DNA of 58,106 nucleotides from the NCBI GenBank assembly GCA_020353055.1, contig CP070686.1, positions 1,420,738 to 1,478,843 of the forward strand, written 5' to 3'. Below, in pieces: positions 8,267 to 18,337 of the stretch (within the stretch, counting starts at the first letter, position 1; each line of letters starts with the position of its first letter). The translations under genes were made by a program, and so were the position numbers. The notes beneath the pieces are model-generated. The model saw only the letters and a program-made list of their open reading frames with translations, ran no database searches and was not told where the DNA came from. This stretch comes from Caldifarciminota bacterium. Lineage in GTDB: Bacteria > Hydrothermota > Tepidihabitantia > SM23-42.

Positions 8267-9331
8267 ATGCGTATCTTGCACCTTTCATTTGAGAACTTTC
8301 AGGACGTCCCCGGTCTATTGAGCAGAAGTCACGCCTCTTTTGGTGATAAGGGTTGCCTGGTGACCATGGTACGTTCCCGTCTTGGTTTTCCAAACGGGAT
8401 TTGTCTTGACTACCCGTTCCTGAATTCCGCGGGTCTGAATAGCCTCTCAAGGATGCTGGGTCGGCATAATGTCAATGTGCTGGAAACAGAACTGAAACTC
8501 AAGAAAAAGGGTGAAAATTCGATTGAGAGATTGTATTTCAGGGGCCGGGACTACGCCTGGCTCTACAAATTGAACCGTGCATGGCGCCGCTTCGAGCTGG
8601 ACAGTTTCGATATCTACCACTTTGACGGCGATGTTCCATTCATATACGGTGACCGGGTCCTTAAGAAACTCAAAGGGAAGAAGCTCGTCACCCACTTCTT
8701 CGGAAGCGAACTCAGGAAATGGGGTATGAATCCCTTTTTGCGTGAGCGCGCTGATTTAAGGTTCACTTCGGAGCTAGACCACACGAAGATCGACCCTTCA
8801 CTTTTTTTTGTGCCTATTCCCTACGAGGCGGGGAATATAATGCCGCGCATGCGTGAGAACAAGGTTCTGCGTGTAGGGCATTCACCGACTCGGAGGACTG
8901 CGAAAGGTACTGGGGATATTCTTGAGGTGGTGAACCGGATACAGAAACACATGAACTTCGAATTCCTGCTTATCGAGGGTGTATCCCACAACAGATGCAT
9001 GGAATTGAAAGCCACGTGCGATGTCGGTATCGACCAGATCGGCAACTATGCCGGAACCGGATATGGACGCAGCGGATTGGAATTTCTTGCACTAGGGATA
9101 CCCACGATCACAGAAATACCGGATGACTACGAGAAACTCTTACCAGGTCATCCATTTGTTAAAGCGACAAAAAAAGATTTCGAAGAAGTACTATCCACAT
9201 TGTTACGCGATCGTCATATGCGTGATGAGAAGCGTCAAAGAGGTATAGAATGGGTGCGTGAATTTCCGCATCCGAAGCGGATTATTTCAGAGATATACAA
9301 AGAATATCGTAGAGTAGGCTGGATTCATTGA
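8267..9331 (+). CDS. Glycosyltransferase family 1/4-like protein
   Basis: Predicted GT-B fold glycosyltransferase acting on envelope polysaccharide or lipid. The N-terminal half has a weak acceptor-domain pattern; the C-terminal half holds the donor-binding region with HSPTRRTAKGT and the acidic GYGRSGLEFLALGIPTI, equivalent to the EX7E motif area. Start ATG 8267 follows GGGGAAGG and lies 4 nt after the stop of the radical-SAM gene, so the two are co-transcribed. No donor sugar can be inferred. Confidence 0.7.
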   Translation: MRILHLSFENFQDVPGLLSRSHASFGDKGCLVTMVRSRLGFPNGICLDYPFLNSAGLNSLSRMLGRHNVNVLETELKLKKKGENSIERLYFRGRDYAWLYKLNRAWRRFELDSFDIYHFDGDVPFIYGDRVLKKLKGKKLVTHFFGSELRKWGMNPFLRERADLRFTSELDHTKIDPSLFFVPIPYEAGNIMPRMRENKVLRVGHSPTRRTAKGTGDILEVVNRIQKHMNFEFLLIEGVSHNRCMELKATCDVGIDQIGNYAGTGYGRSGLEFLALGIPTITEIPDDYEKLLPGHPFVKATKKDFEEVLSTLLRDRHMRDEKRQRGIEWVREFPHPKRIISEIYKEYRRVGWIH

Positions 9332-9349
9332 CTTTTTCTAATAGGCATA

Positions 9350-9377
9350 TTGACAAATTTGTATTTTGCATTAGAAT
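9350..9377 (+). promoter_or_regulatory. Promoter of the prenyl synthase gene
   Basis: TTGACA (9350-9355), 16-nt spacer, TAGAAT (9372-9377). The start codon at 9395 is 17 nt further, giving a leader of about 10 nt without a ribosome binding site. Confidence 0.7.
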
Positions 9378-9394
9378 TATCTTCTTGAAATATC

Positions 9395-10264
9395 ATGCAA
9401 ATAATTGCTGTTAATGAATATTTGGCTAACAAGAAAAGGCTCGTGGATGAGGCTCTTCGGGATTTTTTTTCACAGAAGAATTCTCTGTTCGATGTAATGT
9501 ACTACTCGGTTGACAGCGGTAAACGGATAAGACCCATACTCGCGATTGCTGGATACGAGGTTTGCGGCGGCGAAGATACTGGAGTGATCATGCCTGTTGC
9601 ATGCGGTCTTGAATTGATCCACACTTATTCTCTGATTCATGACGACCTGCCGGCCATGGACAACGACGATTTTCGAAGGGGCAAGGCATCAGCGCACAAA
9701 AAGTTCGATGAAGCAACCGCGATCCTATCGGGTGATGGGTTGTTCGCCTACGCTTTTGAACTCTTCTGCAAGGGCGATAGTCACGCTTCGGAGAGGCTGG
9801 AAGTGATCAGATCAGTCAGCCAGGCTGTCGGTCCAAAGGGCGTTGTCTACGGGCAAATGCTCGATATCAGCGACATGAAACGACAACCGAATATGTTGAG
9901 AAATATACACCTCAACAAGACCGCAAAATTCATAGCGGTCGCCATTAAGGTCGGTGCGATAATGGCATGCGCAAAGAAAACAGTGGTCGATAAATTATAT
10001 CGAGCGGGACTTTGTCTGGGGATGCTTTTTCAGTACACTGATGATATATTGGATGTTGTTGGCAAGAAGAGCGATCTGGGTAAGACCCCGGGGAAAGATC
10101 AGGCGAGTGGCAAGCTGACAGCGCCTGCAGTCTACGGCCTTTGCGGCGCAAGGTTTCGGGCGCAGCGTTATGCCGACCGCACGAAGTCACGGTTCAGAGA
10201 ATTGGGAAGTGAATTCGAATTTTTCTGTGAGATGACCGATTTTGTGTTGAATCGTTCATTTTAG
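9395..10264 (+). CDS. ispA: Polyprenyl diphosphate synthase (FPP/GGPP synthase type)
   Basis: Condenses isopentenyl and allylic diphosphates to farnesyl or geranylgeranyl diphosphate. The first aspartate-rich motif is HDDLPAMDND (DDxxD with two-residue insertion as in bacterial FPP synthases), followed by FRRGKASAHKKF; the second motif is YTDDILD. The product length determinant just before the first motif reads HTYSLIHDD, consistent with a short product, but this is not decisive. Length 289 is normal. It is 15 bp upstream of dxs, so precursor and prenyl-chain synthesis are encoded together. Confidence 0.9.
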   Translation: MQIIAVNEYLANKKRLVDEALRDFFSQKNSLFDVMYYSVDSGKRIRPILAIAGYEVCGGEDTGVIMPVACGLELIHTYSLIHDDLPAMDNDDFRRGKASAHKKFDEATAILSGDGLFAYAFELFCKGDSHASERLEVIRSVSQAVGPKGVVYGQMLDISDMKRQPNMLRNIHLNKTAKFIAVAIKVGAIMACAKKTVVDKLYRAGLCLGMLFQYTDDILDVVGKKSDLGKTPGKDQASGKLTAPAVYGLCGARFRAQRYADRTKSRFRELGSEFEFFCEMTDFVLNRSF

Positions 10265-10279
10265 CCATAAAAGGAACGG

Positions 10280-12136
10280 ATGCAATTACTGGAGAAGATC
10301 AAGGAGCCAAAAGACCTCAAGGACTTAACGCTTGAGCAGTTAGAAACGTTAGCCAAAGAGATACGTACGGAAATAATCAGTACGTGTGCGAACACAGGGG
10401 GACATGTTGCGCCTTCACTTGGTGTCGTTGAGTTGACGCTTGCTCTATATCGAGTTTTCGATGCCGAGCATGACAAGATCATCTGGGATGTAGGACATCA
10501 GACCTACACTCAAAAACTCATCACAGGCCGGGCGAAAAGATTTAACACACTACGTACCTACAAGGGGATAAGCGGATTTCCCAAGCGGAGCGAGTCGAAG
10601 TATGATGTATTCGATACGGGCCACTCGTCCACTTCTCTTTCCGCAGCGACGGGGTTTGCCCTGGCGCGTGATTACCGCGGTGATAGTTACAAGATTGTGA
10701 GCGTTATTGGTGATGGTTCGCTGGGAGCGGGTATGGCTTTTGAAGCCCTCAATCATATCGGTCACCTTAAGAAGGACATGATAGTTGTTCTCAACGATAA
10801 TGAGCATTCAATCGGGGAAAGTGTTGGTGCACTTTCCCAATATTTGAACAAAGTGATAACTACGCGGACATACAATCGGTTCCGAGATGACCTGTGGAAG
10901 TTTTTTGGACGATTCCCACCATATTTCCGCGACCGAGGTCGAAATTTGGCAAAAAGAATCCAGGAAGGCCTTAAGGGACTTTACGCACCGTCGATCATTT
11001 TTGAGGAACTGGGTTTCAGATACATTGGACCGTTGAATGGTCACAAGCTCGGGCAGTTGATCGATACTCTATCAAGACTCAAAGAGGTGCGTGGTCCGTG
11101 GTTTGTACACGTCGTGACTAAAAAAGGAAAAGGGTACGAGCATGCTGAGAAATGTCCCGAAGTTTTTCACGGTATTGGTAAATACTGCATCGAAACCGGG
11201 GAAGTCAAAAAGAAAGCAACTTCTTACACCAAGGTATTCGGTGATGCAATAGTGAAGCTCGCCAATCAGAATAAGAAGATAGTGGCGATCAGTGCCGGCA
11301 TGACCCTCGGTACCGGATTGAAAAAGTTCAGTCAGGAGATTCCGGAGCGGTTCTTCGATGTCGGTATTACCGAGCAGCACGCCGTCACAATGGCTGCCGC
11401 ACTCGCCCTGGATGGCTACATTCCCGTGTGTGCCATATATTCAACATTTCTGCAGCGCGCCTACGATCAGGTTATTCATGATGTGAGCTTGCAGAACGCA
11501 CCGGTTATCTTTGCTGTTGATCGCGCCGGTCTTGTGGGTGAAGACGGTCCGACACACCATGGTCCATTTGATCTATCTTATTTCAGTTGTATCCCGAATA
11601 TCGTTGTATCATCGCCTCGTAATGGTACGGAACTCGTCGCGCTGCTCAAGACGGCCGTGCAATACCGGAAAGGACCTTTTGTGATACGCTATCCGAGGTC
11701 ATCCTGCGATCTCGGAGCGGAAAATCCGAAGCCGGTGGCGATAGGAACGTGGGAGATGCTTTCAAAGGGCAAGGGTTTTGTGATCATAGCAACTGGCTCG
11801 ATGGTTGAACAGTCGCTGGGTGCGCTGCAGATACTCGCTAAGAAAGGCTTGAAACCAACTTTGATCAATGCGCGTTTTGTGAAGCCCCTTGACATGACCA
11901 TGCTGAACAAGATAATTAAGAGAAATAAGCTATTAGTTACGGTCGAGGAGAACGTATGCCACGGTGGACTGGGTAGCATGGTTTCCGAATACTGTGGCAG
12001 AAGGACCCCCAAGGTTAGGGTTCGATGTATTGGCTTGCCGAATAGTTTTGTAGAACACGGTGCCAGAAATATACTGTTGAGAATCACGCATTTGGATGCG
12101 GAGGGTATTGCAAAGAGAATCAATTCTATTTTATGA
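10280..12136 (+). CDS. dxs: 1-deoxy-D-xylulose-5-phosphate synthase
   Basis: Thiamine-diphosphate enzyme joining pyruvate and glyceraldehyde-3-phosphate at the entry to the MEP isoprenoid pathway. Signatures: GHQTYTQKLITGR, the ThDP motif GDGSLGAGMAFEALN with NDNEHSIG, the catalytic-Glu region GITEQHAVTMAAALA, and DRAGLVGEDGPTHHG; a transketolase C-terminal domain closes the protein. At 618 residues it is full length. Its TGA stop overlaps the ATG of the SprA-like gene (ATGA at 12133-12136), so the secretion gene appears translationally coupled to an isoprenoid gene. Confidence 0.95.
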   Translation: MQLLEKIKEPKDLKDLTLEQLETLAKEIRTEIISTCANTGGHVAPSLGVVELTLALYRVFDAEHDKIIWDVGHQTYTQKLITGRAKRFNTLRTYKGISGFPKRSESKYDVFDTGHSSTSLSAATGFALARDYRGDSYKIVSVIGDGSLGAGMAFEALNHIGHLKKDMIVVLNDNEHSIGESVGALSQYLNKVITTRTYNRFRDDLWKFFGRFPPYFRDRGRNLAKRIQEGLKGLYAPSIIFEELGFRYIGPLNGHKLGQLIDTLSRLKEVRGPWFVHVVTKKGKGYEHAEKCPEVFHGIGKYCIETGEVKKKATSYTKVFGDAIVKLANQNKKIVAISAGMTLGTGLKKFSQEIPERFFDVGITEQHAVTMAAALALDGYIPVCAIYSTFLQRAYDQVIHDVSLQNAPVIFAVDRAGLVGEDGPTHHGPFDLSYFSCIPNIVVSSPRNGTELVALLKTAVQYRKGPFVIRYPRSSCDLGAENPKPVAIGTWEMLSKGKGFVIIATGSMVEQSLGALQILAKKGLKPTLINARFVKPLDMTMLNKIIKRNKLLVTVEENVCHGGLGSMVSEYCGRRTPKVRVRCIGLPNSFVEHGARNILLRITHLDAEGIAKRINSIL

Positions 12137-15100
12137 CCTTTCTCTTTTCTCTCGCGATATTAGCACAGTTTATTACTCCCTTTGATGAGAGGATTTACCT
12201 CGATGCCGAGGGTGAATTTGTCATTTATTCCCGATATTTTCAAGGAACGCTTGTGAGTATTGATACGGTTAAGACGATTGAGGATTATATTTCCGCTGAG
12301 TTCTATGCCCGCAATCGTGGGCTGCTACTGAGGGAACTGAAACAAGACATGGCTCAGAGCGGAGGTTATGCAAATAAGGGATTGTTCGGTACGTTCGAGA
12401 TTCCTCTACCAAAAGGTGGATTCAGTGATTTCATGGGTGAGACAGGGAAACTTGATGTTGGCGGATACGTTAAAATAACCCTTGGTGGTAGCGAGACTTT
12501 CGTATCCAACGTACCAGGTATTACGGGCCCGTCGCTCTGGCCTGAACTTGAGATGAATCAGGAAATGGCGATCAATCTCGACGGTCAGGTAGGCGATCGC
12601 GTGAGGGTCTTCATTGACCATAATTCTGAACGAATCAATGAGAGCCAGAACAAAATAACCGTGACTTATCTGGGGCGGGAAGATGAAATAATCCAAGAAA
12701 TCGAAGGCGGCGATACCGAGCTGAGAATCCCGGCAACAACCTACACCGGTGATATTCCGTCGCACCGAGGTCTATTCGGCATAAAATCAAGCGCCAAATT
12801 CGGCCCGCTGGATCTTGTCGCCATCGCCTCGAATGAGCAGACCCAGCATCAGGAAATCGATATCGAGGGCAGTGTACAAGCTCAGGCAGATACCATATGG
12901 GGGCGCGAGTATCAGAAACGGAGGTTTTTTTGGCTTGGCACTAACGAAATAGTAATATCAGATTCTTTAGAGATTTATATAGATGATAATAATTTTCAAA
13001 ATAACAATGTAGCCGGCGGAATAACACTCTACGGGACGGCATACGTCGATGTCAATGGTGATGACATAATTCCCGATGACACACTCCAGTCTGAGGTTGG
13101 TTATTTCACATTGAAACTCCTTGAACAGGACTATACTTTCCTTCCCAACGCAAACATCATCGAACTGAGATATGGACTCCAGAAGGACGTTGAGGTTCTT
13201 GGCGTGAAGTACAGCATATTGCGCAACGGCCAGATCGTTAATGTGGGTGGTGTTGTGCAGGATACGCAACTGGTCCTTAAACTTGTCTGTCCTAAGAGCC
13301 CTGATACGACATCGGTTACCTGGCAATATGAGTTAAGGAATTACTACCAGGTCGTGAGTCCGGGTTCACGACTTGATTCGTTGAAGATTTTCTATATCAC
13401 ACCTGGCGGGCAGCACAGGGATCGGAATGATGCCGGCGAGACTTATCTTGAGGTTCTGGGGCTTGACCAGAATAAAGATGGCAGGGTCGATGATTATCTC
13501 GGTGAGTATGGATTTGACGCGGGGCGAGGTCTTCTGATATTCAGAGATTCGCTTCCCTTTGCATCCGACACACTGGACGACCCGGATTTTGAGATTTACG
13601 AAAACCCCTATTACATGCAGGGCCGCGGGAAGTATTATCTATACAAGAAGACGGTAGAATCGCGTCCCGTGTTCACGCTGCCGCCTAATGTTGTTGATGT
13701 AACCGTCTACGTTGATGGTGTCGAGCAGACAGAGGGGGTTGATTATCACGTCAATCTTGATCTTGGCGAATTGGAATTCAAAAAGGTCATCCCACCTACA
13801 GCGCGTGTTAAAATCCATGCCGAGTATGCGCCATTTTTCTCGGCCGCTCAAAAATCGCTGATCGGAGTCAGGGCGAGCATGAAAACCTTTGGTGATGCAT
13901 CGCTTGGCTCTTCATTCTTCTACAGGACAGAGTCCTATCCAACAGATCGCGTGCGGCTGCGTGAAGAACCTTTCAATCGCATGGTATGGGAGGCTGATCT
14001 CGCACTGCCGCAGAGTATGCCTTTCCTGACCAGGGTCGTGGACTGGCTTCCCCTGGTCCAGACCGAAACCGAGTCGAGAATGAACTTGAATGTTGAAACG
14101 GCCTATTCGATATCCAACTTGAATTCGGAAGGCGAAGTTTATCTCGACGACCTGGAATCATCCACGATAATCACCAACGAGATTTCCATCACATATAGCG
14201 ATTGGGTACAGTCGTCCAAGCCGGTGGGTATGTCAGAGGAAAATCTGACGACCGAAAGATTGGTCTGGTATAATCCACGGGGCGCCGAAGTGCTGACCGC
14301 CGGTGATATTTATCTCAACGCACTTGACCCAAACGAGACTGCTCATGTTTTGAGATTAGTGTTCAATCCGGACAATCTGTCGTCGTTCGGGGGCTTGATG
14401 CAGTACATGTACAGCGAAAATTTCGATGATTGCGAGAATCTCGAGTTGATAATAAGAGGCAATGGCGGACGCCTTCATGTCGATCTCGGTCAGGAAATGG
14501 CTGAAGATCAACTGAGACGAAATAGTACGGGTGCACTGGTGGGGTTAACTGTTCTGGATGATGAGGACCGTGACCACAATGGTTCATGGAACGAAAACAC
14601 CGAGGACACCGGATACGACGGCGTGTTGGGCGAAGATGGGCAAAATGTGGCCGGTGATGACGGGAACGATGACTATACGGAGAGTGATTATACCGGTGGG
14701 ATTAATGGTAGCGAAGGGAACCACCTATGGAATACCGAGGATATTGATAGAAATGGAATTTTGAATCGCGATAACATTTACTACAGTTATGTTGTGGACC
14801 TTGATTCGACCCAGTTCTTGGTCCAAAATGCGGGTCTGCAGGACGGCTGGACAATGTTTCGTATTCCCATTAAAGACACGATGGCTATAGATACCGTATT
14901 GGGTCAGCCAGACTGGCGTACGATCCGTTATGTTCGAATCTGGCTGGAAGATTTTTCTACAGCCGAGACACTTGAGATATATCGCCTGTTTGCGACCGGA
15001 AGTAGATGGAAGAACTATGGTGTGAAGGGAGATCTTTCGATCTGGGATTCGAGCGAGGTATTCATATTGACGCCGGTCAATACGAGGACACATACCTACT

Positions 15101-17526
15101 ATGAGTCACCCTTCGTGGAAGAGAAGGATCCTTTGACAGGACAGGTAAGAAGCGAAGGAGCACTGGAGTTAAGACTGGAGAACATCAGGGAAGGCCACAC
15201 ATGTGTTGCCCACCGGCAGACCGACGATAATGAGGATTATCGGGCATACGATACACTGATGTTCTACATGAACGCGCTCAATTCAAATCCTAAGATCGCA
15301 TTACGCATAGGTAGCGATTCCGTGAATTACTACGCATACGAAACCGAGTTTAACAACGGCGTCTTAGTAAGTGGTGCCAATGGCTGGCGGACTTTCACTA
15401 TTTCAATGGAACGGTTGCTTGATTTAAAGCAACTGACACAGGGCAAGGGTGTGGTAAGTGATTCCGAGTATACGGTTGTTGGTAACCCATCGCTATCGGT
15501 CAATCAATTTTTCGAGATCGCGATCACAAATCAGAATACTACACCTTTAACCGATACAATTTGGTTTAATGACATAAAACTGGTCGCACCACAGACCGAG
15601 ATCGGTCGCATCATCAGAGCAACAGGTTCATTGAACCTGGCTGACCTTGCGTCCGTTACAGTATCATTCGATGAATCCAATGGTCGTTTTAAACGGTTGT
15701 CTGAGTCCAAGACCATATCGACCAACAGCGCCGGCCGCAACTACGCAATAAACTCGAGCATTGCACTGCACAAATTCCTCCTTGAGAAGTGGGGATTCAG
15801 CATGCCTTTAACACTAAATTACCGGAATTCTCTGCAGAAGCCTCGTTTTTCATATTTCGCTGATGATCTCGAGATTACCGGCGACGAATTGGAAAAACAG
15901 AGATCCACAAATGTCGTCAATTCTTACACGATTAGTCTTTCGAAATCCGGTTCCCGCAATTGGCTTATCAAGAATACATTGGATGCACTATCATTCGAGC
16001 ACAGCCGTTCGAAAACGACTACACATAACGCACTCAACGTTGATACTTCAATAACAAAGGGGTACCGCGGTACGTATCGGCTTGATCCAAGAGTATCATT
16101 CAGATTGCTCGGCCAGACATTTTCAGTATTACCGCAGAATATTTCATTCAATGTGTTGTACGCAGACAACCTTGTACGGTATTATTATCGTCTGGACCCG
16201 GATTCTCTTTTCCGATACTCCGTATCGGGGTCGCAACACCGCAAGACCTTGAATCCCAGTTTCAGCGTAGCCTATTCGCCGCACAAGACTTTGAATGCGA
16301 ATTTTGATTTCACTCAGAATCGCGATTCAGTCTCGACTCGTGGACAATTCGGAGAAGAAGTAGGAAGGAATCAAACGCTGAACACTACGTTCACGCAGGA
16401 TTTCAAGCTTTTTAAGCCAAGATTGAGTTTTAATGCTTCTTATATCGAAGACTATCGTTTTGAAATTCGACAGGATGAGAACCTGCGAAATGTGTCAAAT
16501 AGCGCAAGATATGGAATCGACGGAACGGTTGATCTCCAGCGGATTGTCAAGTTCTTTACACGCTTGAGGGATGAAACCAAGGATTCTCTCGCCTCGGCTG
16601 GCTCGCCTGCCTGGCTTGCCAAGCAGATAGAATATTTCATTGAGCGACTGCAGAATCCGGCGCTCAGTTGGTCTCGCCTCAGGAATTCGAACTACCTTAG
16701 CGTCAAAAGACGTCCCGACTTCGAATATCAGTTTGGTCTTGTCGATTCGTTGCCAACTGATGATGTGTCACCAAACAGTTATCCGGGTAGAGGAATGACT
16801 GATTCATACAAAGCATCGTCGGGATTGAATTTGAATTTTGTGACTGTGAACGGTGCTTACAATGAAAATATCACCCGCACATACACCTACGGTAACATAG
16901 AAACGCGCACCCATACGACGTCATATCCAAATGCCAATTTGAGGGTGGCAAAACTTGAAGTTCTACCGTTCTTGAAGAAATACACTCATTCATCTTCCAT
17001 TAATGCAGTGTTCAACCAAACGTTCGAGAGCCGTTTTCAGGATACTGTACGGCAATCTGATTCCAAGAGTATCAGTTTCACTCCGCTGATTGGCTGGCAA
17101 GTTCAGTGGGTAAAAGGAATATCTTCAACGATAGATGTTTCGTACTCGGAGACTGTCTCGAAAGACTACCAGGGTGCGTTTGAGGTACCTTCAAAGTCGC
17201 TAACCCGCGGTGCTTCAGTAAGCTTGGGCTATACATTCAGCGCCCCCAAAGGATTGGGACTGCCGTTTCTCAAGGGCGTTCGATTTTCTTCCAATCTTGC
17301 CCTCAATCTGGGAGTTAGCTATAGCCAAAATACCAATTATTCTACAGATCTCGAAATACCAATCTACGATTCAAGTAATTTGCAGGGTGATCTGGGTCTG
17401 TCTTATAACTTCTCCTCGAGTATCACGGGCGGTGCGAATTTCTCATATTCGCAAAACAAGGAGAAGGTGCGTGATCAGGATACGAAACGTGTCGGCGTCA
17501 ACATATGGACGAACATAAATTTCTAA
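12133..17526 (+). CDS. sprA: SprA-like outer-membrane translocon of type IX secretion
   Basis: Very large (1797 residues) protein resembling SprA/Sov, the outer-membrane pore of the type IX secretion system. It starts with a hydrophobic signal-like segment. The SprA repeated-domain signature is recognisable near residues 150-230: DRVRVFIDHNSERIN, then GREDEIIQEIEGGDTEL and HRGLFGIKSSAKFGPLDLVAIAS, which follow the family's pattern of strands and the EDEIIQ(E)IEAG motif. An acidic, Asp-rich calcium-type stretch lies at about 810-880 (DDEDRDHNGSWNE). The C-terminal 600 residues are amphipathic beta strands of a barrel. It is shorter than the roughly 2400 residues of Flavobacterium SprA. Neighbouring cargo-like proteins support the assignment. 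Confidence 0.83.
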   Translation: MTFLFSLAILAQFITPFDERIYLDAEGEFVIYSRYFQGTLVSIDTVKTIEDYISAEFYARNRGLLLRELKQDMAQSGGYANKGLFGTFEIPLPKGGFSDFMGETGKLDVGGYVKITLGGSETFVSNVPGITGPSLWPELEMNQEMAINLDGQVGDRVRVFIDHNSERINESQNKITVTYLGREDEIIQEIEGGDTELRIPATTYTGDIPSHRGLFGIKSSAKFGPLDLVAIASNEQTQHQEIDIEGSVQAQADTIWGREYQKRRFFWLGTNEIVISDSLEIYIDDNNFQNNNVAGGITLYGTAYVDVNGDDIIPDDTLQSEVGYFTLKLLEQDYTFLPNANIIELRYGLQKDVEVLGVKYSILRNGQIVNVGGVVQDTQLVLKLVCPKSPDTTSVTWQYELRNYYQVVSPGSRLDSLKIFYITPGGQHRDRNDAGETYLEVLGLDQNKDGRVDDYLGEYGFDAGRGLLIFRDSLPFASDTLDDPDFEIYENPYYMQGRGKYYLYKKTVESRPVFTLPPNVVDVTVYVDGVEQTEGVDYHVNLDLGELEFKKVIPPTARVKIHAEYAPFFSAAQKSLIGVRASMKTFGDASLGSSFFYRTESYPTDRVRLREEPFNRMVWEADLALPQSMPFLTRVVDWLPLVQTETESRMNLNVETAYSISNLNSEGEVYLDDLESSTIITNEISITYSDWVQSSKPVGMSEENLTTERLVWYNPRGAEVLTAGDIYLNALDPNETAHVLRLVFNPDNLSSFGGLMQYMYSENFDDCENLELIIRGNGGRLHVDLGQEMAEDQLRRNSTGALVGLTVLDDEDRDHNGSWNENTEDTGYDGVLGEDGQNVAGDDGNDDYTESDYTGGINGSEGNHLWNTEDIDRNGILNRDNIYYSYVVDLDSTQFLVQNAGLQDGWTMFRIPIKDTMAIDTVLGQPDWRTIRYVRIWLEDFSTAETLEIYRLFATGSRWKNYGVKGDLSIWDSSEVFILTPVNTRTHTYYESPFVEEKDPLTGQVRSEGALELRLENIREGHTCVAHRQTDDNEDYRAYDTLMFYMNALNSNPKIALRIGSDSVNYYAYETEFNNGVLVSGANGWRTFTISMERLLDLKQLTQGKGVVSDSEYTVVGNPSLSVNQFFEIAITNQNTTPLTDTIWFNDIKLVAPQTEIGRIIRATGSLNLADLASVTVSFDESNGRFKRLSESKTISTNSAGRNYAINSSIALHKFLLEKWGFSMPLTLNYRNSLQKPRFSYFADDLEITGDELEKQRSTNVVNSYTISLSKSGSRNWLIKNTLDALSFEHSRSKTTTHNALNVDTSITKGYRGTYRLDPRVSFRLLGQTFSVLPQNISFNVLYADNLVRYYYRLDPDSLFRYSVSGSQHRKTLNPSFSVAYSPHKTLNANFDFTQNRDSVSTRGQFGEEVGRNQTLNTTFTQDFKLFKPRLSFNASYIEDYRFEIRQDENLRNVSNSARYGIDGTVDLQRIVKFFTRLRDETKDSLASAGSPAWLAKQIEYFIERLQNPALSWSRLRNSNYLSVKRRPDFEYQFGLVDSLPTDDVSPNSYPGRGMTDSYKASSGLNLNFVTVNGAYNENITRTYTYGNIETRTHTTSYPNANLRVAKLEVLPFLKKYTHSSSINAVFNQTFESRFQDTVRQSDSKSISFTPLIGWQVQWVKGISSTIDVSYSETVSKDYQGAFEVPSKSLTRGASVSLGYTFSAPKGLGLPFLKGVRFSSNLALNLGVSYSQNTNYSTDLEIPIYDSSNLQGDLGLSYNFSSSITGGANFSYSQNKEKVRDQDTKRVGVNIWTNINF

Positions 17527-18329
17527 AACGCGCGATTATCTATTTATCCGCACCTGTTGTTCTATTTTATCTTCTGCCCGTACCTTTTGTTCATGCAGAG
17601 CAGCCTTACGATCATTTCACTGCCTTTTGCAGCATTGGAGAACGTGTTCCCGGAACCCCTGGTCATATTAGAGCACGGGATTTCATAGTCGAGCATCTGC
17701 GCAATCCACAAGTCGATACGTTCAGCGTACTGGGTACGGATTATTACAATATCTACGCGAGCTTCACCGGCAAGGATCCGCGAATCGCTTTTGCCGTGCA
17801 CTGGGATTCTGACGTGGAATGTCCGGGTGCTAATGATGGTGGTTCTGGCGTGGCAATATTAATCAGTTTGGCTGACACGCTCCAGAAACATCCACCGCCA
17901 CAAGCAGTTGACCTGCTTTTTTTTGATGGCGAGGATGTGGAGGGTGCTGAACTCCTCGGCTCAAAACACTTCGCTGCTAATTGTATCGTGAACTATGATT
18001 ATGTCATTGTTCTTGATATGATCGGTGATAAGGACCTGCAGATCTTTCAGGAAGGTAATTCTAGAAAATTCTTTCCGACTTTCGTTGATTCGATATGGGA
18101 AATAGGGCAGTCGATTGCACCTCAAGTCTTCGTTCCGCTTGTGAAGTATTACATCGTTGACGACCATATTTCGCTGATTAAATATGGTATCAGATCAATT
18201 GTTGTTATTGATTTTGATTATCCTTACTGGGATACAGCAGATGATACTGCTGATAAGTGCAGTAGGCAGAGCCTCGATACGATCTACCGTTTTGTGCTGC
18301 ATTTAGTGTATCAGCGTTCGTTATACTGA
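17505..18329 (+). CDS. M28-family peptidase / glutaminyl-cyclase-like zinc protein
   Basis: Exported zinc protein of family M28. A signal peptide occupies residues 1-31. Zinc and catalytic residues fit His99 (AVHWDSD), Asp111 (GANDGGSG), Glu143-144 region (FFDGEDVEG), Asp171 (VLDMIGD) and a late His in DDHISLI. The closing region PYWDTADDTADKC is closer to glutaminyl cyclases (PxWHTxDDT) than to aminopeptidases, although the usual His of that motif is Asp here. Bacteroidota that use T9SS form N-terminal pyroglutamate on exported proteins, so the position directly after the sprA-like gene (overlap of 22 bp) is suggestive. Peptidase activity is the alternative. Confidence 0.68.
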   Translation: MDEHKFLKRAIIYLSAPVVLFYLLPVPFVHAEQPYDHFTAFCSIGERVPGTPGHIRARDFIVEHLRNPQVDTFSVLGTDYYNIYASFTGKDPRIAFAVHWDSDVECPGANDGGSGVAILISLADTLQKHPPPQAVDLLFFDGEDVEGAELLGSKHFAANCIVNYDYVIVLDMIGDKDLQIFQEGNSRKFFPTFVDSIWEIGQSIAPQVFVPLVKYYIVDDHISLIKYGIRSIVVIDFDYPYWDTADDTADKCSRQSLDTIYRFVLHLVYQRSLY

Positions 18330-18337
18330 GAACAGAC

